Source of the DNA: Bradyrhizobium sp. RP6
GTDB taxonomy: Bacteria; Pseudomonadota; Alphaproteobacteria; Rhizobiales; Xanthobacteraceae
Assembly (NCBI RefSeq): GCF_003837805.1
Contig: NZ_RQIT01000001.1
Span: 310,001 to 374,000, forward strand
Reading direction: 5' to 3'
DNA length: 64,000 bases
Both the position numbers and the translations under genes were made by a program. Below are positions 1 through 10,072 of this stretch, piece after piece. Position 1 is the first letter of the stretch, and each line of letters starts with the position of its first letter. The notes beneath the pieces are model-generated. The model was given only the letters and a program-made list of their open reading frames with translations, ran no database searches and was not told the DNA's origin.

Positions 1-474
1 GCCGACCAGGCGGATGGCGCGGCCGTCCTTGTCGCGCTCGATCTTGGCGACGACCCGAATCCAGCGGGTCTCGCCGTCGCTGGGGCGGATGATGCGGTAT
101 TCGGCGCTGTAGTCTTCGCTCGTTCCGGCGAGCGCCTCGAAGAAATGCTTGACGGCCGCCTCGCGGTCGTCGGGATGGATGCGATTGACCCAATCCTCGT
201 GCGACTCCTCGGCAGCTTCCGGCGGCAGGCCGTGGATGATCAGATATTCGGGCGAGCGACGGTTCTTGAAGCCTTCGCGGAAATCGACCTCGACGCCGCC
301 GACCTTGCCGATACGCTGGATGCGCGCCAGCTCGGCCTCGCGTTCCTGGAGCGCGCGATAGGCGTTATCGCGCTCGCGCGCGACGGCTTCGAGGTGCTGG
401 CGCAGCCTTTCGGCGGCGATGGTCTCGGGCAAGGGATCGTTCAAGGCATCGGCCGTTGTGATGCGAGTGCGCAC
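1..474 (-). CDS. PAS-domain signalling protein, C-terminus beyond window
   Basis: The minus strand reads open for 158 codons to the window edge. The start is a GTG at 474, just downstream of an in-frame TGA. Residues ~20-50 look like a short coiled coil (charged, REREAELARIQ), followed by a PAS fold of the PAS_3 type with the pieces HPDDREAAVKHF, SAEYRIIRPSDGETRWIRV and RDKDGRAIRLVG. Such domains sense small ligands or redox state and normally precede a histidine kinase, GGDEF or EAL output. The output domain lies outside the window, so the type of signal transducer cannot be told. It points away from the metallopeptidase gene at 690 and shares only the intergenic region with it. Confidence 0.8.
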   Translation of the reverse strand, partial: MRTRITTADALNDPLPETIAAERLRQHLEAVARERDNAYRALQEREAELARIQRIGKVGGVEVDFREGFKNRRSPEYLIIHGLPPEAAEESHEDWVNRIHPDDREAAVKHFFEALAGTSEDYSAEYRIIRPSDGETRWIRVVAKIERDKDGRAIRLVG

Positions 475-689
475 GTGCCGGACCGATATTCACACAGACG
501 GAACGTGATGGCCATTGTTTAGAGGGCAAAGTATCGGAAAATAGGAGCGCGTGCCTGCACGCGAAGAACGACGCGGTGGCAACGTCTGGCCTGGCAATTT
601 GTTCCGGAGACTGGAACGATCGGCTGATCGAGGCGTCTTCGCGAGGTGCCAATCCTCTCATAAAAATCCCTTTCCAAAGAGGCTAAATC

Positions 690-1781
690 TTGAAGCTCTT
701 CGTCTGTCAGGCCTGCGGCAACGTTCTCTATTTCGAGAATCGTGCCTGCGAACGTTGCGGCCATCGTGTCGCCTTCCTGCCGGAGAAGGAGACAATGTCG
801 GCGATCGAGCCCGACGGAGAAGCCTGGAGGACATTGGCCGACAATGGCGAAAGCCGGATGCTGTGCCGCAATGCCGAGTACGACGCCTGCAACTGGCTGA
901 CGGATACGGGCGATACCACCGGATATTGCCGCGCCTGCCGCCACAATGGGACAGTACCGAACCTTTCCGATCCGGCGCAGCTTGCTGGATGGCGTGAGCT
1001 GGAGGTGGCCAAGCACCGTCTATTCTATTCCCTGATCCGCTGGAGGCTGCCGCTCCAGACCCGGCAGGACAATCCCGGGCATGGGCTGATCTTCAATTTC
1101 CTAGCCGACGATCCGAACAGCGGAGAGAAGGTCATGACTGGCCACGACAGCGGCCTGATCACGATTGCGCTCAAGGAGGCGGACGACATCGAGCGCGAGC
1201 GGCGCAGGCTCGAGATGGGCGAGCCCTACCGGACGCCGCTCGGGCATTTCCGCCACGAGGTCGGGCACTACTTTTGGGATGTGCTGGTGCGGGACGGCGG
1301 CAAGCTGAACCAATGTCGCGCCGTGTTCGGCGACGATTCCGTTGATTACGGTCAGGCCTTGCAGCGGCACTATGCCGAAGGCCCGCCGCCGCACTGGCAG
1401 CAGAGCTATGTCTCGGCCTACGCCACGACGCATCCCTGGGAAGACTTTGCCGAGACCTGGGCGCACTACCTCCACATCGTCGACACGCTGGAGATGGCCG
1501 CCGAGTTCGGCATGGAGGTGCGCCCCAGGGTCGACCGCGTTGGGGAACTGACGGCGCGCATCCGCTTCAACCCTTACGAGGCAAGGGATATCGAGGCGCT
1601 GGTCAACGCATGGCTGCCCTTCACCTTCGCCATGAACAGCGTCAACCGCGCCATGGGCCTGCGCGACCTCTATCCCTTCATCCTATCGCCCGCGGTGGTC
1701 GCCAAACTCGGCTTCATTCACGGCCTGGTCCGGGACGTGGCCAAGGCCGGGAAGCCCCGGGAAGCGGAACGGCGTCCCTAG
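690..1781 (+). CDS. Zinc-ribbon putative zinc metallopeptidase
   Basis: This 363-residue cytoplasmic protein has two visible parts. The N-terminal zinc ribbon (CQACG...CERCG, residues 6-23) is followed by further cysteines (LCRNAEYDACNW, YCRACRHNG). The catalytic core has the HExxH-type motif HEVGHYFWDVLV near residue 190 and a distal WEDFAETWAHYLH helix that could supply the third ligand. This matches the COG4307 'putative zinc-binding metallopeptidase' family common in Rhizobiales; substrate unknown. The start is a TTG with an AGAGG element about eight bases upstream, chosen because no ATG precedes the ribbon. It is probably monocistronic. No signal peptide or membrane segment is seen. Confidence 0.85.
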   Translation: MKLFVCQACGNVLYFENRACERCGHRVAFLPEKETMSAIEPDGEAWRTLADNGESRMLCRNAEYDACNWLTDTGDTTGYCRACRHNGTVPNLSDPAQLAGWRELEVAKHRLFYSLIRWRLPLQTRQDNPGHGLIFNFLADDPNSGEKVMTGHDSGLITIALKEADDIERERRRLEMGEPYRTPLGHFRHEVGHYFWDVLVRDGGKLNQCRAVFGDDSVDYGQALQRHYAEGPPPHWQQSYVSAYATTHPWEDFAETWAHYLHIVDTLEMAAEFGMEVRPRVDRVGELTARIRFNPYEARDIEALVNAWLPFTFAMNSVNRAMGLRDLYPFILSPAVVAKLGFIHGLVRDVAKAGKPREAERRP

Positions 1782-1946
1782 GGGCTCGCCGGGCCCATTT
1801 CGGTCTTGCGCTGGTACGCCAGAGGCCCCGGATTTAGACCGTTGCCTCCGGCCCATTTTGATGTACCACGGGAGCCACACGGCCCGCCCCATAGGCCCCA
1901 ACGGCCAGGAGACGGGTCCCGCCCAAGGTCGAGACCCAAGAAAAGC

Positions 1947-3962
1947 ATGTTCAAACGGATTCTGATCGCCAATCGCGGCGAAATCGCCTGCCGGGTCATC
2001 AAGACCGCCCGCAAGATGGGAATTCAGACGGTCGCGGTCTATTCCGAGGCCGACCGCGATGCCCTCCATGTCGAGATGGCCGACGAGGCGGTGCTGATCG
2101 GGCCGCCCGCGGCGGCCGAGAGCTACCTGGTGATCGAGAAGATCGTCGAGGCCTGCCGCAAGACGGGCGCGCAAGCCGTGCATCCCGGCTACGGCTTTTT
2201 GTCCGAGCGCGAGGCGTTTCCGCGTGCGCTGGAGGCGGCCGGCATCGTCTTCATCGGCCCCAACCCCGGCGCGATCGCGGCGATGGGCGACAAGATCGAA
2301 TCCAAGAAGGCGGCGGCCAAGGCCGACGTTTCGACCGTGCCGGGCTTTCTCGGCGTGATCGAAGACGCCAAGCATGCGGTCAGGATCGCCGACGCGATCG
2401 GCTATCCCGTGATGATCAAGGCCTCCGCCGGTGGTGGCGGCAAGGGCATGCGAATCGCCCACTCGACCCAGGAGGTCGAGGAGGGATTTGGGCTGGCAAA
2501 AGCGGAAGCAAAGGCCTCGTTCGGCGATGACCGCGTCTTCATCGAAAAGTTCATCGTCGATCCCCGCCACATCGAGATCCAGGTGCTGGGCGACAAGCAC
2601 GGCAACGTGATCTATCTCGGCGAGCGCGAATGCTCGATCCAGCGCCGCAACCAGAAGGTCATCGAGGAGGCGCCGTCGCCGCTGCTCGACGAAGCCACCC
2701 GCCGCAAGATGGGCGAGCAGGCCGTCGCGCTGGCCAAGGCCGTGAATTACGACTCCGCCGGAACGGTCGAGTTCGTCGCAGGGCAGGACAAGAGCTTTTA
2801 CTTCCTGGAGATGAACACGCGCCTCCAGGTCGAGCATCCCGTCACCGAGCTCGTCACGGGCGTCGATCTGGTCGAGCAGATGATCCGTGTCGCGAGCGGC
2901 GAGAAGCTCGCGATCGCGCAGAAGGACGTCACGCTGACCGGCTGGGCAGTGGAATCCCGCCTCTACGCCGAAGATCCGTTCCGCAACTTCCTGCCCTCGA
3001 TCGGGCGGCTCGTGAAGTATCGCCCGCCGGCGGAAGCCAGCAAGGACGGCATCACCATCCGCAACGACACCGGCGTGCAGGAGGGGGGCGAGATTTCCAT
3101 CCACTACGATCCGATGATCGCCAAGCTCGTCACGCATGCGCCGTCGCGCGCGGCCGCGATCGAGGCGCAGGCCACCGCGCTGGACTCGTTCTACGTCGAT
3201 GGCATCAGGCACAACATCCCGTTCCTGTCCGCGCTGATGCACCATCCGCGCTGGCGCGAGGGACGGCTCTCGACCGGCTTCATCGCCGAGGAATTCCCCA
3301 AGGGCTTTGCAGTGCGGGTGCCCGAAGGCGAGGTGGCGCGGCGGATCGCAGCGGTCGGCGCCGCCATCGATCACGTGTTGGGCGAGCGCAAGCGGCAGAT
3401 CTCCGGCCAGATGGGTGGGCGCGTCGTGCAGCGCGAGCGGCGTCGCGCGCTCTGGCTCGATCGCGAGGAGATCCTGCTCGAGGTCGGACGCGAGGGCGAG
3501 GCGATCGCGATCCGCTTCATCGATGCCGACGGCAAGGCCGGCAATGCGCATCTGTTGCAGTCGCCGTGGAAGCCGGGCGATCCGGTCTGGCAGGGCACCA
3601 TCGACGGCCATTTCGTCGCGGTGCAGGCGCGCCCGATTGCCAACGGCATCCGCCTCGCGCATCAGGGCGTCGAGGTGCCGGTCTATGTCTGGACCGAAGC
3701 CGAGGCGACTTCGGCGCGGCTGATGCCGGTGACGACGGCCTCCGACACCGGCAAGAAGCTGCTCTGCCCGATGCCGGGCCTCGTGGTCTCGATCGCGGTG
3801 ACCGAGGGGCAGGAGGTCAAGGCTGGCGAGACGCTCGCGGTGGTCGAAGCCATGAAGATGCAGAACGTGCTGCGCGCCGAGCAGGACGGCACGGTGAAGA
3901 AAATCCACGCCAGCGCGGGCGCGACGCTGGCGGTGGACGCGCTGATCCTGGAGTTTGCGTAA
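1947..3962 (+). CDS. pccA: Propionyl-CoA carboxylase-type biotin-carboxylase/BCCP subunit
   Basis: The 671-residue biotin-containing alpha subunit of an acyl-CoA carboxylase carboxylates biotin with bicarbonate and ATP, and its beta subunit then passes the carboxyl group to propionyl-CoA. Domains in order: biotin-carboxylase N domain (starts FKRILIANRGEIACRV), ATP-grasp (glycine loop KASAGGGGKGMR, EMNTRLQVEHPVTE), biotin-carboxylase C domain, a linker of the PCC-type BT domain, and a C-terminal biotinyl domain with the lysine in EAMKMQN. The ATG at 1947 is chosen because it begins the conserved N-terminus; upstream codons encode a proline-rich, unconserved stretch. Acetyl- or methylcrotonyl-CoA specificity cannot be excluded without the beta subunit, which is not adjacent. 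Confidence 0.9.
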   Translation: MFKRILIANRGEIACRVIKTARKMGIQTVAVYSEADRDALHVEMADEAVLIGPPAAAESYLVIEKIVEACRKTGAQAVHPGYGFLSEREAFPRALEAAGIVFIGPNPGAIAAMGDKIESKKAAAKADVSTVPGFLGVIEDAKHAVRIADAIGYPVMIKASAGGGGKGMRIAHSTQEVEEGFGLAKAEAKASFGDDRVFIEKFIVDPRHIEIQVLGDKHGNVIYLGERECSIQRRNQKVIEEAPSPLLDEATRRKMGEQAVALAKAVNYDSAGTVEFVAGQDKSFYFLEMNTRLQVEHPVTELVTGVDLVEQMIRVASGEKLAIAQKDVTLTGWAVESRLYAEDPFRNFLPSIGRLVKYRPPAEASKDGITIRNDTGVQEGGEISIHYDPMIAKLVTHAPSRAAAIEAQATALDSFYVDGIRHNIPFLSALMHHPRWREGRLSTGFIAEEFPKGFAVRVPEGEVARRIAAVGAAIDHVLGERKRQISGQMGGRVVQRERRRALWLDREEILLEVGREGEAIAIRFIDADGKAGNAHLLQSPWKPGDPVWQGTIDGHFVAVQARPIANGIRLAHQGVEVPVYVWTEAEATSARLMPVTTASDTGKKLLCPMPGLVVSIAVTEGQEVKAGETLAVVEAMKMQNVLRAEQDGTVKKIHASAGATLAVDALILEFA

Positions 3963-4051
3963 GCGCTCTGGAGCACAATAGTCGACCCTCACCCTGAGGC
4001 GCCGCGCTTGCGCGGCGTCTCGAAGGGCGAGGAATTGAGAGTGAGGCAACC

Positions 4052-4918
4052 ATGGCCTTTCGTTCCCGCCGCGAGAAACTTCGCTCCATCCTGTCGGGCG
4101 GGACTTGTGTCCATCCGGGCTCGGTCTACGACGCCATCTCGATCCGTATTGCCGAGGACCTCGGGTTTCCGGTCGGCATGTTCGGGGGATCAGTGGCTTC
4201 GCTCGCCGTGCTCGGCGACCCCGATATCACGCTGATCACGCTCACCGAGCTTGCCGAGCAGATGCGGCGGATGTCCCGAGCCGCAACGCTCCCCGTTCTG
4301 GTCGACGCCGATCATGGCTACGGCAATGCGCTGAACGTGCGCCGCACGGTCCAGGAGCTTGAGATGGCGGGCGCGGCCGGCCTCACCATCGAGGACACGC
4401 TGCTGCCGGCTGCCTTTGGCGAAACCAAGACGCAGCTGATCTCGCTCGAAGAAGGCGTCGGCAAGATGAAAGCGGCGCTTGTCGGCCGCAGCGATCCGTC
4501 GCTGGTGATCATGGGCCGCACGGGCGCTGCCGCGATCACCTCGATCGAGGATGCGGTTCGCCGCGCCAAGGCCTACGAAGAGACCGGGGTCGATGCGTTG
4601 TTCTTCACCGGCATCACGTCGCGCGCCGAACTCGAGGCCATCGCATCCGCCACGCGCCTGCCGATCGTGCTCGGCGGCGCGCAGGAGGAATTGAACGCGC
4701 TCGATTACCTTGCAAGCCGGCGCGTACGCATCGCGCTGCAGGGTCATGCACCGATCGCCGCCGCGACGCAGGCCGTCTACGAGACGCAGAAAGCCTTGCG
4801 CGAGGGCACGGCGCCGAAAAGTCTCAAGAGCCTGGCATCGTCGGAGCTGATGGCCCGTGTCATGCGCGAGAGCGAGGCCAGGGCGCGCAGCGCCGATGTC
4901 CTCGGACTCACAAAATGA
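4052..4918 (+). CDS. Oxaloacetate decarboxylase, PEP mutase/isocitrate lyase family
   Basis: This 288-residue TIM-barrel enzyme belongs to the isocitrate lyase/PEP mutase superfamily. Overall similarity is to the cofactor-independent oxaloacetate decarboxylases that convert oxaloacetate to pyruvate and CO2 using Mg2+. Seen directly: [18 protein letters not shown] near the N-terminus, the metal-binding [13 protein letters not shown] loop (residues ~89-101), [10 protein letters not shown] and IMGRTGAA. The isocitrate-lyase KKCGH signature is absent, which argues against isocitrate or methylisocitrate lyase. It lies 89 bases after pccA, and acylphosphatase overlaps its stop codon, so the three may be one operon near propionate/C4 metabolism. 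Confidence 0.85.
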   Translation: MAFRSRREKLRSILSGGTCVHPGSVYDAISIRIAEDLGFPVGMFGGSVASLAVLGDPDITLITLTELAEQMRRMSRAATLPVLVDADHGYGNALNVRRTVQELEMAGAAGLTIEDTLLPAAFGETKTQLISLEEGVGKMKAALVGRSDPSLVIMGRTGAAAITSIEDAVRRAKAYEETGVDALFFTGITSRAELEAIASATRLPIVLGGAQEELNALDYLASRRVRIALQGHAPIAAATQAVYETQKALREGTAPKSLKSLASSELMARVMRESEARARSADVLGLTK

Positions 4919-5214
4919 GCCGGGCAATTCTCCAGGTCATGATCCGCGGACGCGTGCAGGGCGTCGGCTATCGGGCTTGGGTCGAGTATCAGGCGACGAC
5001 GAGCGGCCTCGAAGGCTGGGTCCGCAACCGTCGCGACGGCAGCGTGGAAGCGCTGTTCGCCGGCGCGCCGAAGCACGTTGCCGACATGGTCGCGCTGTGC
5101 CGCCACGGCCCGCCGTCCTCGCGCGTCGACAGTGTCACGAGTGAAACCGCGAGCGTGGATGAGCTGAATCTGCGCCGGCCAGGAGAGGCGTTCTCGGTGT
5201 TGCCGACGGCGTAA
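4915..5214 (+). CDS. acyP: Acylphosphatase
   Basis: This 99-residue protein has the usual acylphosphatase length. It hydrolyses the carboxyl-phosphate bond of acyl phosphates in the cytoplasm. The signature [13 protein letters not shown] (residues ~11-23) includes the phosphate-binding loop and catalytic arginine. [20 protein letters not shown] supplies the catalytic asparagine region. Its ATG overlaps the stop of the upstream decarboxylase gene (ATGA), indicating translational coupling. No oddities seen. Confidence 0.95.
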   Translation: MSRAILQVMIRGRVQGVGYRAWVEYQATTSGLEGWVRNRRDGSVEALFAGAPKHVADMVALCRHGPPSSRVDSVTSETASVDELNLRRPGEAFSVLPTA

Positions 5215-5308
5215 ACGCTCACAAGAAGTGGTCAGGCCCGGGCAGAAGGGACAAGCCCGGCCATGAGGGAGAGGAGGCTTAGGTGCCTCAAGCTCTCGAA
5301 GCGAACCC

Positions 5309-6826
5309 TCATCGCGGCAGCTTGGCGATCGCCTCGCTCAGCTCGTGGATCTCATAGGGCTTGCGCAGGATCGGGAAATCGCCGCGAACGCCGGCGGCTA
5401 CCTCGCTGTAGCCGGTGGCAAGCAGGATCGGCAGACCGGGGCGGATCTGGCGGAGGCGATGGGCGAGGCTGAGCCCATCCATCTTGCCGGGCATGACGAT
5501 GTCCGAGAACACGAAGTCGACGCCGTTGCTTTCGATCTCGCGCAATGCCGCTTCGGCATCGGCGACCCGGCGTACTTGATAGCCGAGCTGCTCCAGAAGA
5601 CCGATGCTGACCAGAGCAACGTCGGGATTGTCCTCGACCAGCAGCACCGTGCCGCTGCCACGGAACGGCGTCCCCGATGTCTCGCGCGACGGCGCATCTG
5701 TCCCGCGCGGCAGGATGATGGTGAATGTCGTGCCCTTTCCGAGCTCGCTTGCGACCCTTACCGTGCCGCCGGCCTGATGGGCGAAGCCGTGCACCTGCGA
5801 AAGGCCGAGACCCGTGCCTTTTCCGATCGGCTTGGTCGTGAAGAACGGCTCAAAGACCTTGTCGAGAACGTCGGAGGGTATTCCGAGCCCGGTATCCGTG
5901 ACGTCGATTGCGACGAAATCGCCGGCGAGGGGTGGCTCGTTCAGCACGACATTGCGCGCTCCGATCGTCACCGTGCCTCCGTCCGGCATCGCGTCCCGGG
6001 CATTGATGACGAGGTTGAGCAGCGCGGTCTCGAGCTCGGAGACGTCGGCCTTGATCGGCCATGTGTCGGAGCGAATGTCGAAGGCGAGACGCACGGAACT
6101 GCCCACGCCGGCGTCGAGCACCTCGCGGATGGCCGCGATGCGTTCGGCGAAATCGATCGCCTGCGGGTTCACGCTCTGCCGTCGCGCGAACGTGAGGAGC
6201 TGGTTTGTCAGCGCGGCGCCGCGTTTGGTCGCGGTCTCGATCGCGGACATGGCGCGCTCGAGCTTGGGGTCGTCGGTGGCGCTCCTCTTCAGGATGTGAA
6301 GGCTGCCGCTGATGATCATCAGAAGATTGTTGAAGTCGTGCGCAACCCCGCCGGTGAGCTGTCCGAGTGCGTCGAATTTCTGCGACTCGGCGAGCTGCTT
6401 CTGCATTGCCTCGAGCTTGAGCTGGGCATTGCGGCGCTCCGTGACGTCGCGCGTGATCTTGGCGAAGCCGATCAGCGCGCCGTTCTCGTAGATCGGGTCG
6501 ATTACCACGCTGGCCCAGAAGAACGTGCCGTCCTTTCGGACGCGCCATCCTTCTTCCTCGTATCGGCCCTTCTCCCGGGCAATGCCGAGCGCCCGCGCGG
6601 GCCTGCCATTGGCGCGATCGGTCTCGGTGTAGAAGCGGGAAAAATGCTGGCCGAGGATCTCCTCGGGCGAATAGCCCTTGATGCGTTCGCCGCCGATGTT
6701 CCAGCTGGTGATGATCCCCTTGGGATCAAGCATGTAGAGCGCGTAGTCGGCGACTCCCTCAACCAACAGCCGGAAACTGCGCTCGCTCTCGAACAAGTCT
6801 CTCTGTTGACTGAACTTTTCGGTCAT
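5309..6826 (-). CDS. PAS sensor hybrid histidine kinase with receiver domain
   Basis: This is a soluble hybrid kinase of about 505 residues. Order: PAS domain ([20 protein letters not shown]... DVTERRNAQ), coiled-coil linker, dimerisation/phosphoacceptor helix with the histidine in [11 protein letters not shown], HATPase_c with N ([12 protein letters not shown]), G1 (DTGLGI) and G2 ([13 protein letters not shown]) boxes, then a C-terminal receiver with acidic DN (LLVEDNPD), phosphoacceptor in FSDIVMP and conserved lysine in LRKPY. No membrane segments, so it senses a cytoplasmic signal. An ATG at 6892 would add 22 residues but lacks a ribosome site; the ATG at 6826 follows GGCGGGG and precedes the domain directly. 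No partner regulator is adjacent. Confidence 0.93.
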   Translation of the reverse strand: MTEKFSQQRDLFESERSFRLLVEGVADYALYMLDPKGIITSWNIGGERIKGYSPEEILGQHFSRFYTETDRANGRPARALGIAREKGRYEEEGWRVRKDGTFFWASVVIDPIYENGALIGFAKITRDVTERRNAQLKLEAMQKQLAESQKFDALGQLTGGVAHDFNNLLMIISGSLHILKRSATDDPKLERAMSAIETATKRGAALTNQLLTFARRQSVNPQAIDFAERIAAIREVLDAGVGSSVRLAFDIRSDTWPIKADVSELETALLNLVINARDAMPDGGTVTIGARNVVLNEPPLAGDFVAIDVTDTGLGIPSDVLDKVFEPFFTTKPIGKGTGLGLSQVHGFAHQAGGTVRVASELGKGTTFTIILPRGTDAPSRETSGTPFRGSGTVLLVEDNPDVALVSIGLLEQLGYQVRRVADAEAALREIESNGVDFVFSDIVMPGKMDGLSLAHRLRQIRPGLPILLATGYSEVAAGVRGDFPILRKPYEIHELSEAIAKLPR

Positions 6827-6955
6827 TCCGGACCCCGCCTCGACGGGGACAAACGCCGCACATGGCGGATTTGTTCCCAGTCTGTGGGACATTTTTAGGC
6901 AATATCCGCACCATATACGGTGGCCGCCGGGCGATCAGGCTCCTCGGACGGGCCG

Positions 6956-7804
6956 CTAACTCGTCGCCCGGCTCCGGAACGTCGCGGCCACAGCGCGCAG
7001 TGCCGCGAGCTTGGCGGGATCGCTGACTTTCGAATGCAGCACCACCTTCGAGCTGCCGAGCCTCGGCAGCTTGTGCGCCGGCCCGATATCGACCAAGCCC
7101 GGAGGTGCGATCCGCCGCGCCAGCGGCGCGATTGCAAGTCCGGCAAGCGCCGCCGCGACCACGGCCGTGACACCGCCGCCGACGAAACGCTCGCGCCAGG
7201 GGATGCGGGCCTTGTCGAGCGCGCGCACGGCGATGGCGCGGACGCCACAAGGCGGGGCGAGCGTTGCGAGCGGCAGTGCTTCGCCCTTTCGGACCATGAA
7301 GCGCTGCGACGCGAACCAGCCGAACTCGTCATCTGCCAGCTTCTCGCCGCCACGGCGGCTGCCCTCCTGCCGGACGATCACGGCGTCCAGCTCGCCCGCG
7401 TCATAGGCATCCTGCATCTCGCGCGAGAAGCCGATCGTGACGGCGAGCGTGAGATTCGCGGACATCGCGTGCAGCCGTTCGAGCAGCGGCACCAGTTCGG
7501 GGCCCGCGGCATGGTCGGAGATGCCGAGCGAGAGCGATTGCGCGGCGGAAGCCTCGAACGCACGGTCATGCGCTTCCATGAGCGCGTGGGCGCGATCGAG
7601 GAAATCAGCACCATCGGCAGTGAGCCGAACCGCGCGCGGCGAGCGTTCGACGAGGCGTTTCCCCAGCAACGTCTCCAGCCGTTGCAGCTTGAGGCTGACA
7701 GCCGCCTGCGTCGTGCCCAGCGCTTCGGCCGCGCGGGTAAAGCTCTGGAGGTCGGCAACCAGCAGGAAGGCCCGGACCGTGGCGATGTCGAGTGTTGCGT
7801 TCAT
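6956..7804 (-). CDS. LysR-family transcriptional regulator
   Basis: This 282-residue protein has the standard LysR plan: an N-terminal winged HTH (LDIATVRAFLLVADLQSFTRAAEALGTTQAAVS..., residues ~5-63) and a periplasmic-binding-protein-like effector domain from ~85 on (LSLGISDHAAGPELVPLLERL). It is divergently transcribed from the tautomerase gene across 114 bases, the usual arrangement for a LysR protein regulating its neighbour. The effector is unknown. The intergenic region is AT-rich relative to its surroundings (ATTGTTATCACTGATATAAG), consistent with overlapping promoters. Confidence 0.93.
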   Translation of the reverse strand: MNATLDIATVRAFLLVADLQSFTRAAEALGTTQAAVSLKLQRLETLLGKRLVERSPRAVRLTADGADFLDRAHALMEAHDRAFEASAAQSLSLGISDHAAGPELVPLLERLHAMSANLTLAVTIGFSREMQDAYDAGELDAVIVRQEGSRRGGEKLADDEFGWFASQRFMVRKGEALPLATLAPPCGVRAIAVRALDKARIPWRERFVGGGVTAVVAAALAGLAIAPLARRIAPPGLVDIGPAHKLPRLGSSKVVLHSKVSDPAKLAALRAVAATFRSRATS

Positions 7805-7918
7805 TATGGATTGTTATCACTGATATAAGCTTCGATAAGATACCAAAATCATGCTCCCGGGTCTAGCTTGTCACCAACGCCGCGCAAGGCCCTGCGCAGC
7901 ATCTTGAGGAGAACCACC

Positions 7919-8341
7919 ATGCCCCTGATCACCGTGTCCTACGCCACGTCTCGCCAGTCGCCGTCGCTGAAGGCCGACATCGCCAATGCCGTGTCAGAGC
8001 TCACCGCAAAGATTCTGCACAAGGATCCCAGGGTCACCGCCATCATCGTGAAGTCCGTGGATGCCCACGACTGGTTCGCCGGCGGCAAGTCGCTCGCCGA
8101 GCAGAAGCTCGCAAGTTATTGGATCGACGTCCACGTCAGCGAGGGCACCAACACCAAGGACGAGAAGGCGGCTTATCTCGCTGCAATGTTCAAGCGCATG
8201 GCCGAGGTCCTGGGTCCGCTGCATCCCGAGACCTACCTGCATGTCGACGAGGTCAAGGGCGACGCCTACGGCTTTGGCGGCCTGACCCAGGAGCGGCGCT
8301 ACATCGCCGGCAAGCTCGAGGTTTCGCTGCAGGCGGCGTGA
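7919..8341 (+). CDS. Tautomerase family protein (4-oxalocrotonate tautomerase-like)
   Basis: This 140-residue protein starts PLITVSYATSR, so removing the initiator methionine exposes the N-terminal proline that is the catalytic base of the tautomerase superfamily. It is longer than the classic ~62-residue 4-OT and includes a second half (WIDVHVSEGTNTKDEKAAYLAAMFKRMAEVLG...ETYLHVDEVKGDAYGFGGLTQERRYI) of the type seen in fused or elongated family members. The ATG at 7919 is preceded by GAGGAG at good spacing; an upstream in-frame start lacks this and would bury the proline. Regulation by the divergent LysR gene is likely. Confidence 0.9.
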   Translation: MPLITVSYATSRQSPSLKADIANAVSELTAKILHKDPRVTAIIVKSVDAHDWFAGGKSLAEQKLASYWIDVHVSEGTNTKDEKAAYLAAMFKRMAEVLGPLHPETYLHVDEVKGDAYGFGGLTQERRYIAGKLEVSLQAA

Positions 8342-8391
8342 TGCCTGATCGCGGGTGAGCAATCTCACCCGCGACCGGTTGCGAGGGATCG

Positions 8392-9105
8392 TCAGCTCGC
8401 TGCGCGGAACTGGACTTCGGAATTGTTGATGAAGCACGTCTTGTCGAACAGCTTCAGGTCCAGCGGGTTCGGCAAGCGGACATCGCTGAGATCGGGACAG
8501 GGCTTGACTGCGGCATCATAGGATCGATCGATCTGGGAGATGAAGACGACGATCAGCCCCTTGTCACGTGCGAACGATCTCAGCGCGCGCACCTGAACGG
8601 TCAGGTCGGGATTTTCCCGCCGCTGGTCCAGCAGTTGCAGATAGTCGATCACGACGAATGTGCCGCGCGGAGCGGCGGCCATCTGCTTGACGACGTAATC
8701 GGCGCTGATCGCATCGGAGCAATCGACCTCGAACAATCCGTCGAATTGCGCGGGATCCACGCCGATCGCCCGCAAGCGGTCCAGAACATCTCTCTCGGTG
8801 TATTCGAGCGAGAAGAACGCGGCGCGGCTGCCTTTCCTCATGGCCTCCACCGCAAGTTCGAGACTCATGAGCGTCTTGCCATGACCGGGCCGCGAACCGA
8901 GCAGCACCAGCTCACCCGGCCGGAATTGAGGAAACAGCTTGCCGGCCGGCGTCTCCGCCGCGGCTTTCGCCGCGAGCAGGCTCCAGGCGGAGAACCCTTC
9001 CGTGGTGGCGACGCGGTCAAGCGCGTCGTGGAGTGGAATGCCGTCCTCGCGGGACAGGCGCTTTGCCTTGCGCTTGAGATGATAGATCGGCGCAGACAAT
9101 TTCAT
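8392..9105 (-). CDS. DnaB-type helicase-domain ATPase (stand-alone RecA-like domain)
   Basis: This 237-residue protein resembles only the C-terminal ATPase of replicative DnaB helicases: Walker A in LGSRPGHGKTLMSLELAVEA (about residue 60), SLEYTE, Walker B in FVVIDYLQLLDQRRENPD, and the H4-like ISQIDRS. The N-terminal DnaB primase-interacting domain is replaced by a ~45-residue basic helical segment (YHLKRKAKRLSREDGIPLHDALDRVA). A GGAGG ribosome site precedes the ATG at 9105, which fixes the start. Role unknown. It sits in chromosomal flanking DNA between tautomerase and lipB, so it is not part of the prophage replication module. Confidence 0.8.
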   Translation of the reverse strand: MKLSAPIYHLKRKAKRLSREDGIPLHDALDRVATTEGFSAWSLLAAKAAAETPAGKLFPQFRPGELVLLGSRPGHGKTLMSLELAVEAMRKGSRAAFFSLEYTERDVLDRLRAIGVDPAQFDGLFEVDCSDAISADYVVKQMAAAPRGTFVVIDYLQLLDQRRENPDLTVQVRALRSFARDKGLIVVFISQIDRSYDAAVKPCPDLSDVRLPNPLDLKLFDKTCFINNSEVQFRAAS

Positions 9106-9302
9106 CGTGAGAACCTCCCATTGCGAGCATGATCGCAATCCCTCCTTATGCCCAGCGCTCGAACAGTCGGTCCGATGATCAATTCGCCCGGCATGAAGTC
9201 TGCTTTCCCGGCGGAGGGGGGAGGCGTGGGCGGCACCGGGATAAGCTAGCTGATTCCGCGGCCGCAGAGAACGAGAGCCGCGCACGGCGAACAGGAAAGC
9301 GC

Positions 9303-10052
9303 CTAGGCGACCACTTCCGGCACCAGTGCGCGGGTCGATCCGAACAGCTCCTCGAACGCCTGCCGGAGCGCGATGTCGACGTCGGCCATGGTCACGAGCT
9401 GCCCGAGGTCGACCAGCGAAGTGACGCCGTAGCGGGGATCGGCGACGCCGCAGGGCACGATGCCGGCGAAATGCGACAGCTCCGGCTCGACATTGATGGC
9501 GATGCCGTGGAACGACACCCAGCGCTTCAGGCGGACTCCGATCGCTGCGATCTTGTCCTCGTGGTCCGCTCCCTTGTCGGGCCGCCTGACCCAGACGCCG
9601 ACCCGGTCTTCACGCCGCTCGCCGCGAATATTGAAGACGGCCAGCGTGCGCAGAATCAGTTCCTCCAGGCTCGCGACATAGGCCCGAACGTCCGGCCGGC
9701 GGCGCTTGAGGTCCAGCATGACATAGGCCACCCGCTGGCCTGGCCCGTGATAGGTGAGCTGCCCGCCGCGCCCGCTCGCGAAAATCGGGAATCGCGCATC
9801 GAGCAGGTCGGATTGCTTGCCCGAGGTGCCCGAGGTGTAGAGCGGGGGGTGTTCGAGCAGCCAGACCAATTCCGGGGCCTCGCCCGCCGCAATTGCGGCG
9901 ACCCGCGCCTCCATGGCGGCGACCGCATCCGGATAGGGCACCGGAGCATCCGAGATAAGCCATTCGACGGGCTCGCCGCCTGCGGCGGAAAACGACGTCA
10001 GATCGAGCTCTTGACGCTGGTTCTGGCGGGGGTTTTCAGGCGAATTAACCAT
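9303..10052 (-). CDS. lipB: Octanoyl-[ACP]:protein N-octanoyltransferase
   Basis: This 249-residue LipB moves octanoate from acyl carrier protein to lipoyl domains, the first step of lipoate assembly. Visible family motifs: [65 protein letters not shown] and the catalytic-cysteine segment GIVPCGV. The N-terminal ~30 residues are an unconserved, polar extension. It is divergent from the FliN-like gene, whose upstream start candidates touch its ATG. A LipA gene is not in the window. Confidence 0.95.
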   Translation of the reverse strand: MVNSPENPRQNQRQELDLTSFSAAGGEPVEWLISDAPVPYPDAVAAMEARVAAIAAGEAPELVWLLEHPPLYTSGTSGKQSDLLDARFPIFASGRGGQLTYHGPGQRVAYVMLDLKRRRPDVRAYVASLEELILRTLAVFNIRGERREDRVGVWVRRPDKGADHEDKIAAIGVRLKRWVSFHGIAINVEPELSHFAGIVPCGVADPRYGVTSLVDLGQLVTMADVDIALRQAFEELFGSTRALVPEVVA

Positions 10053-10072
10053 TGGCTAACCATAACGTGGTG

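Noticed and set aside
1683..4049. 788-codon open frame on the minus strand
   Set aside because: It is antisense to the clearly real carboxylase gene; its translation is Arg/His/Asp-rich with no family pattern, the usual shadow in high-GC DNA.
5215..5308. GC-rich inverted repeat after acylphosphatase as a terminator
   Set aside because: The GGCCCGGGC / GCCCGGCC pairing is imperfect and no T run follows in either direction.
8392..9105. DnaB-like gene as part of the prophage replication module
   Set aside because: It lies left of the tRNA attachment site among chromosomal genes and is separated from phage DNA by lipB.
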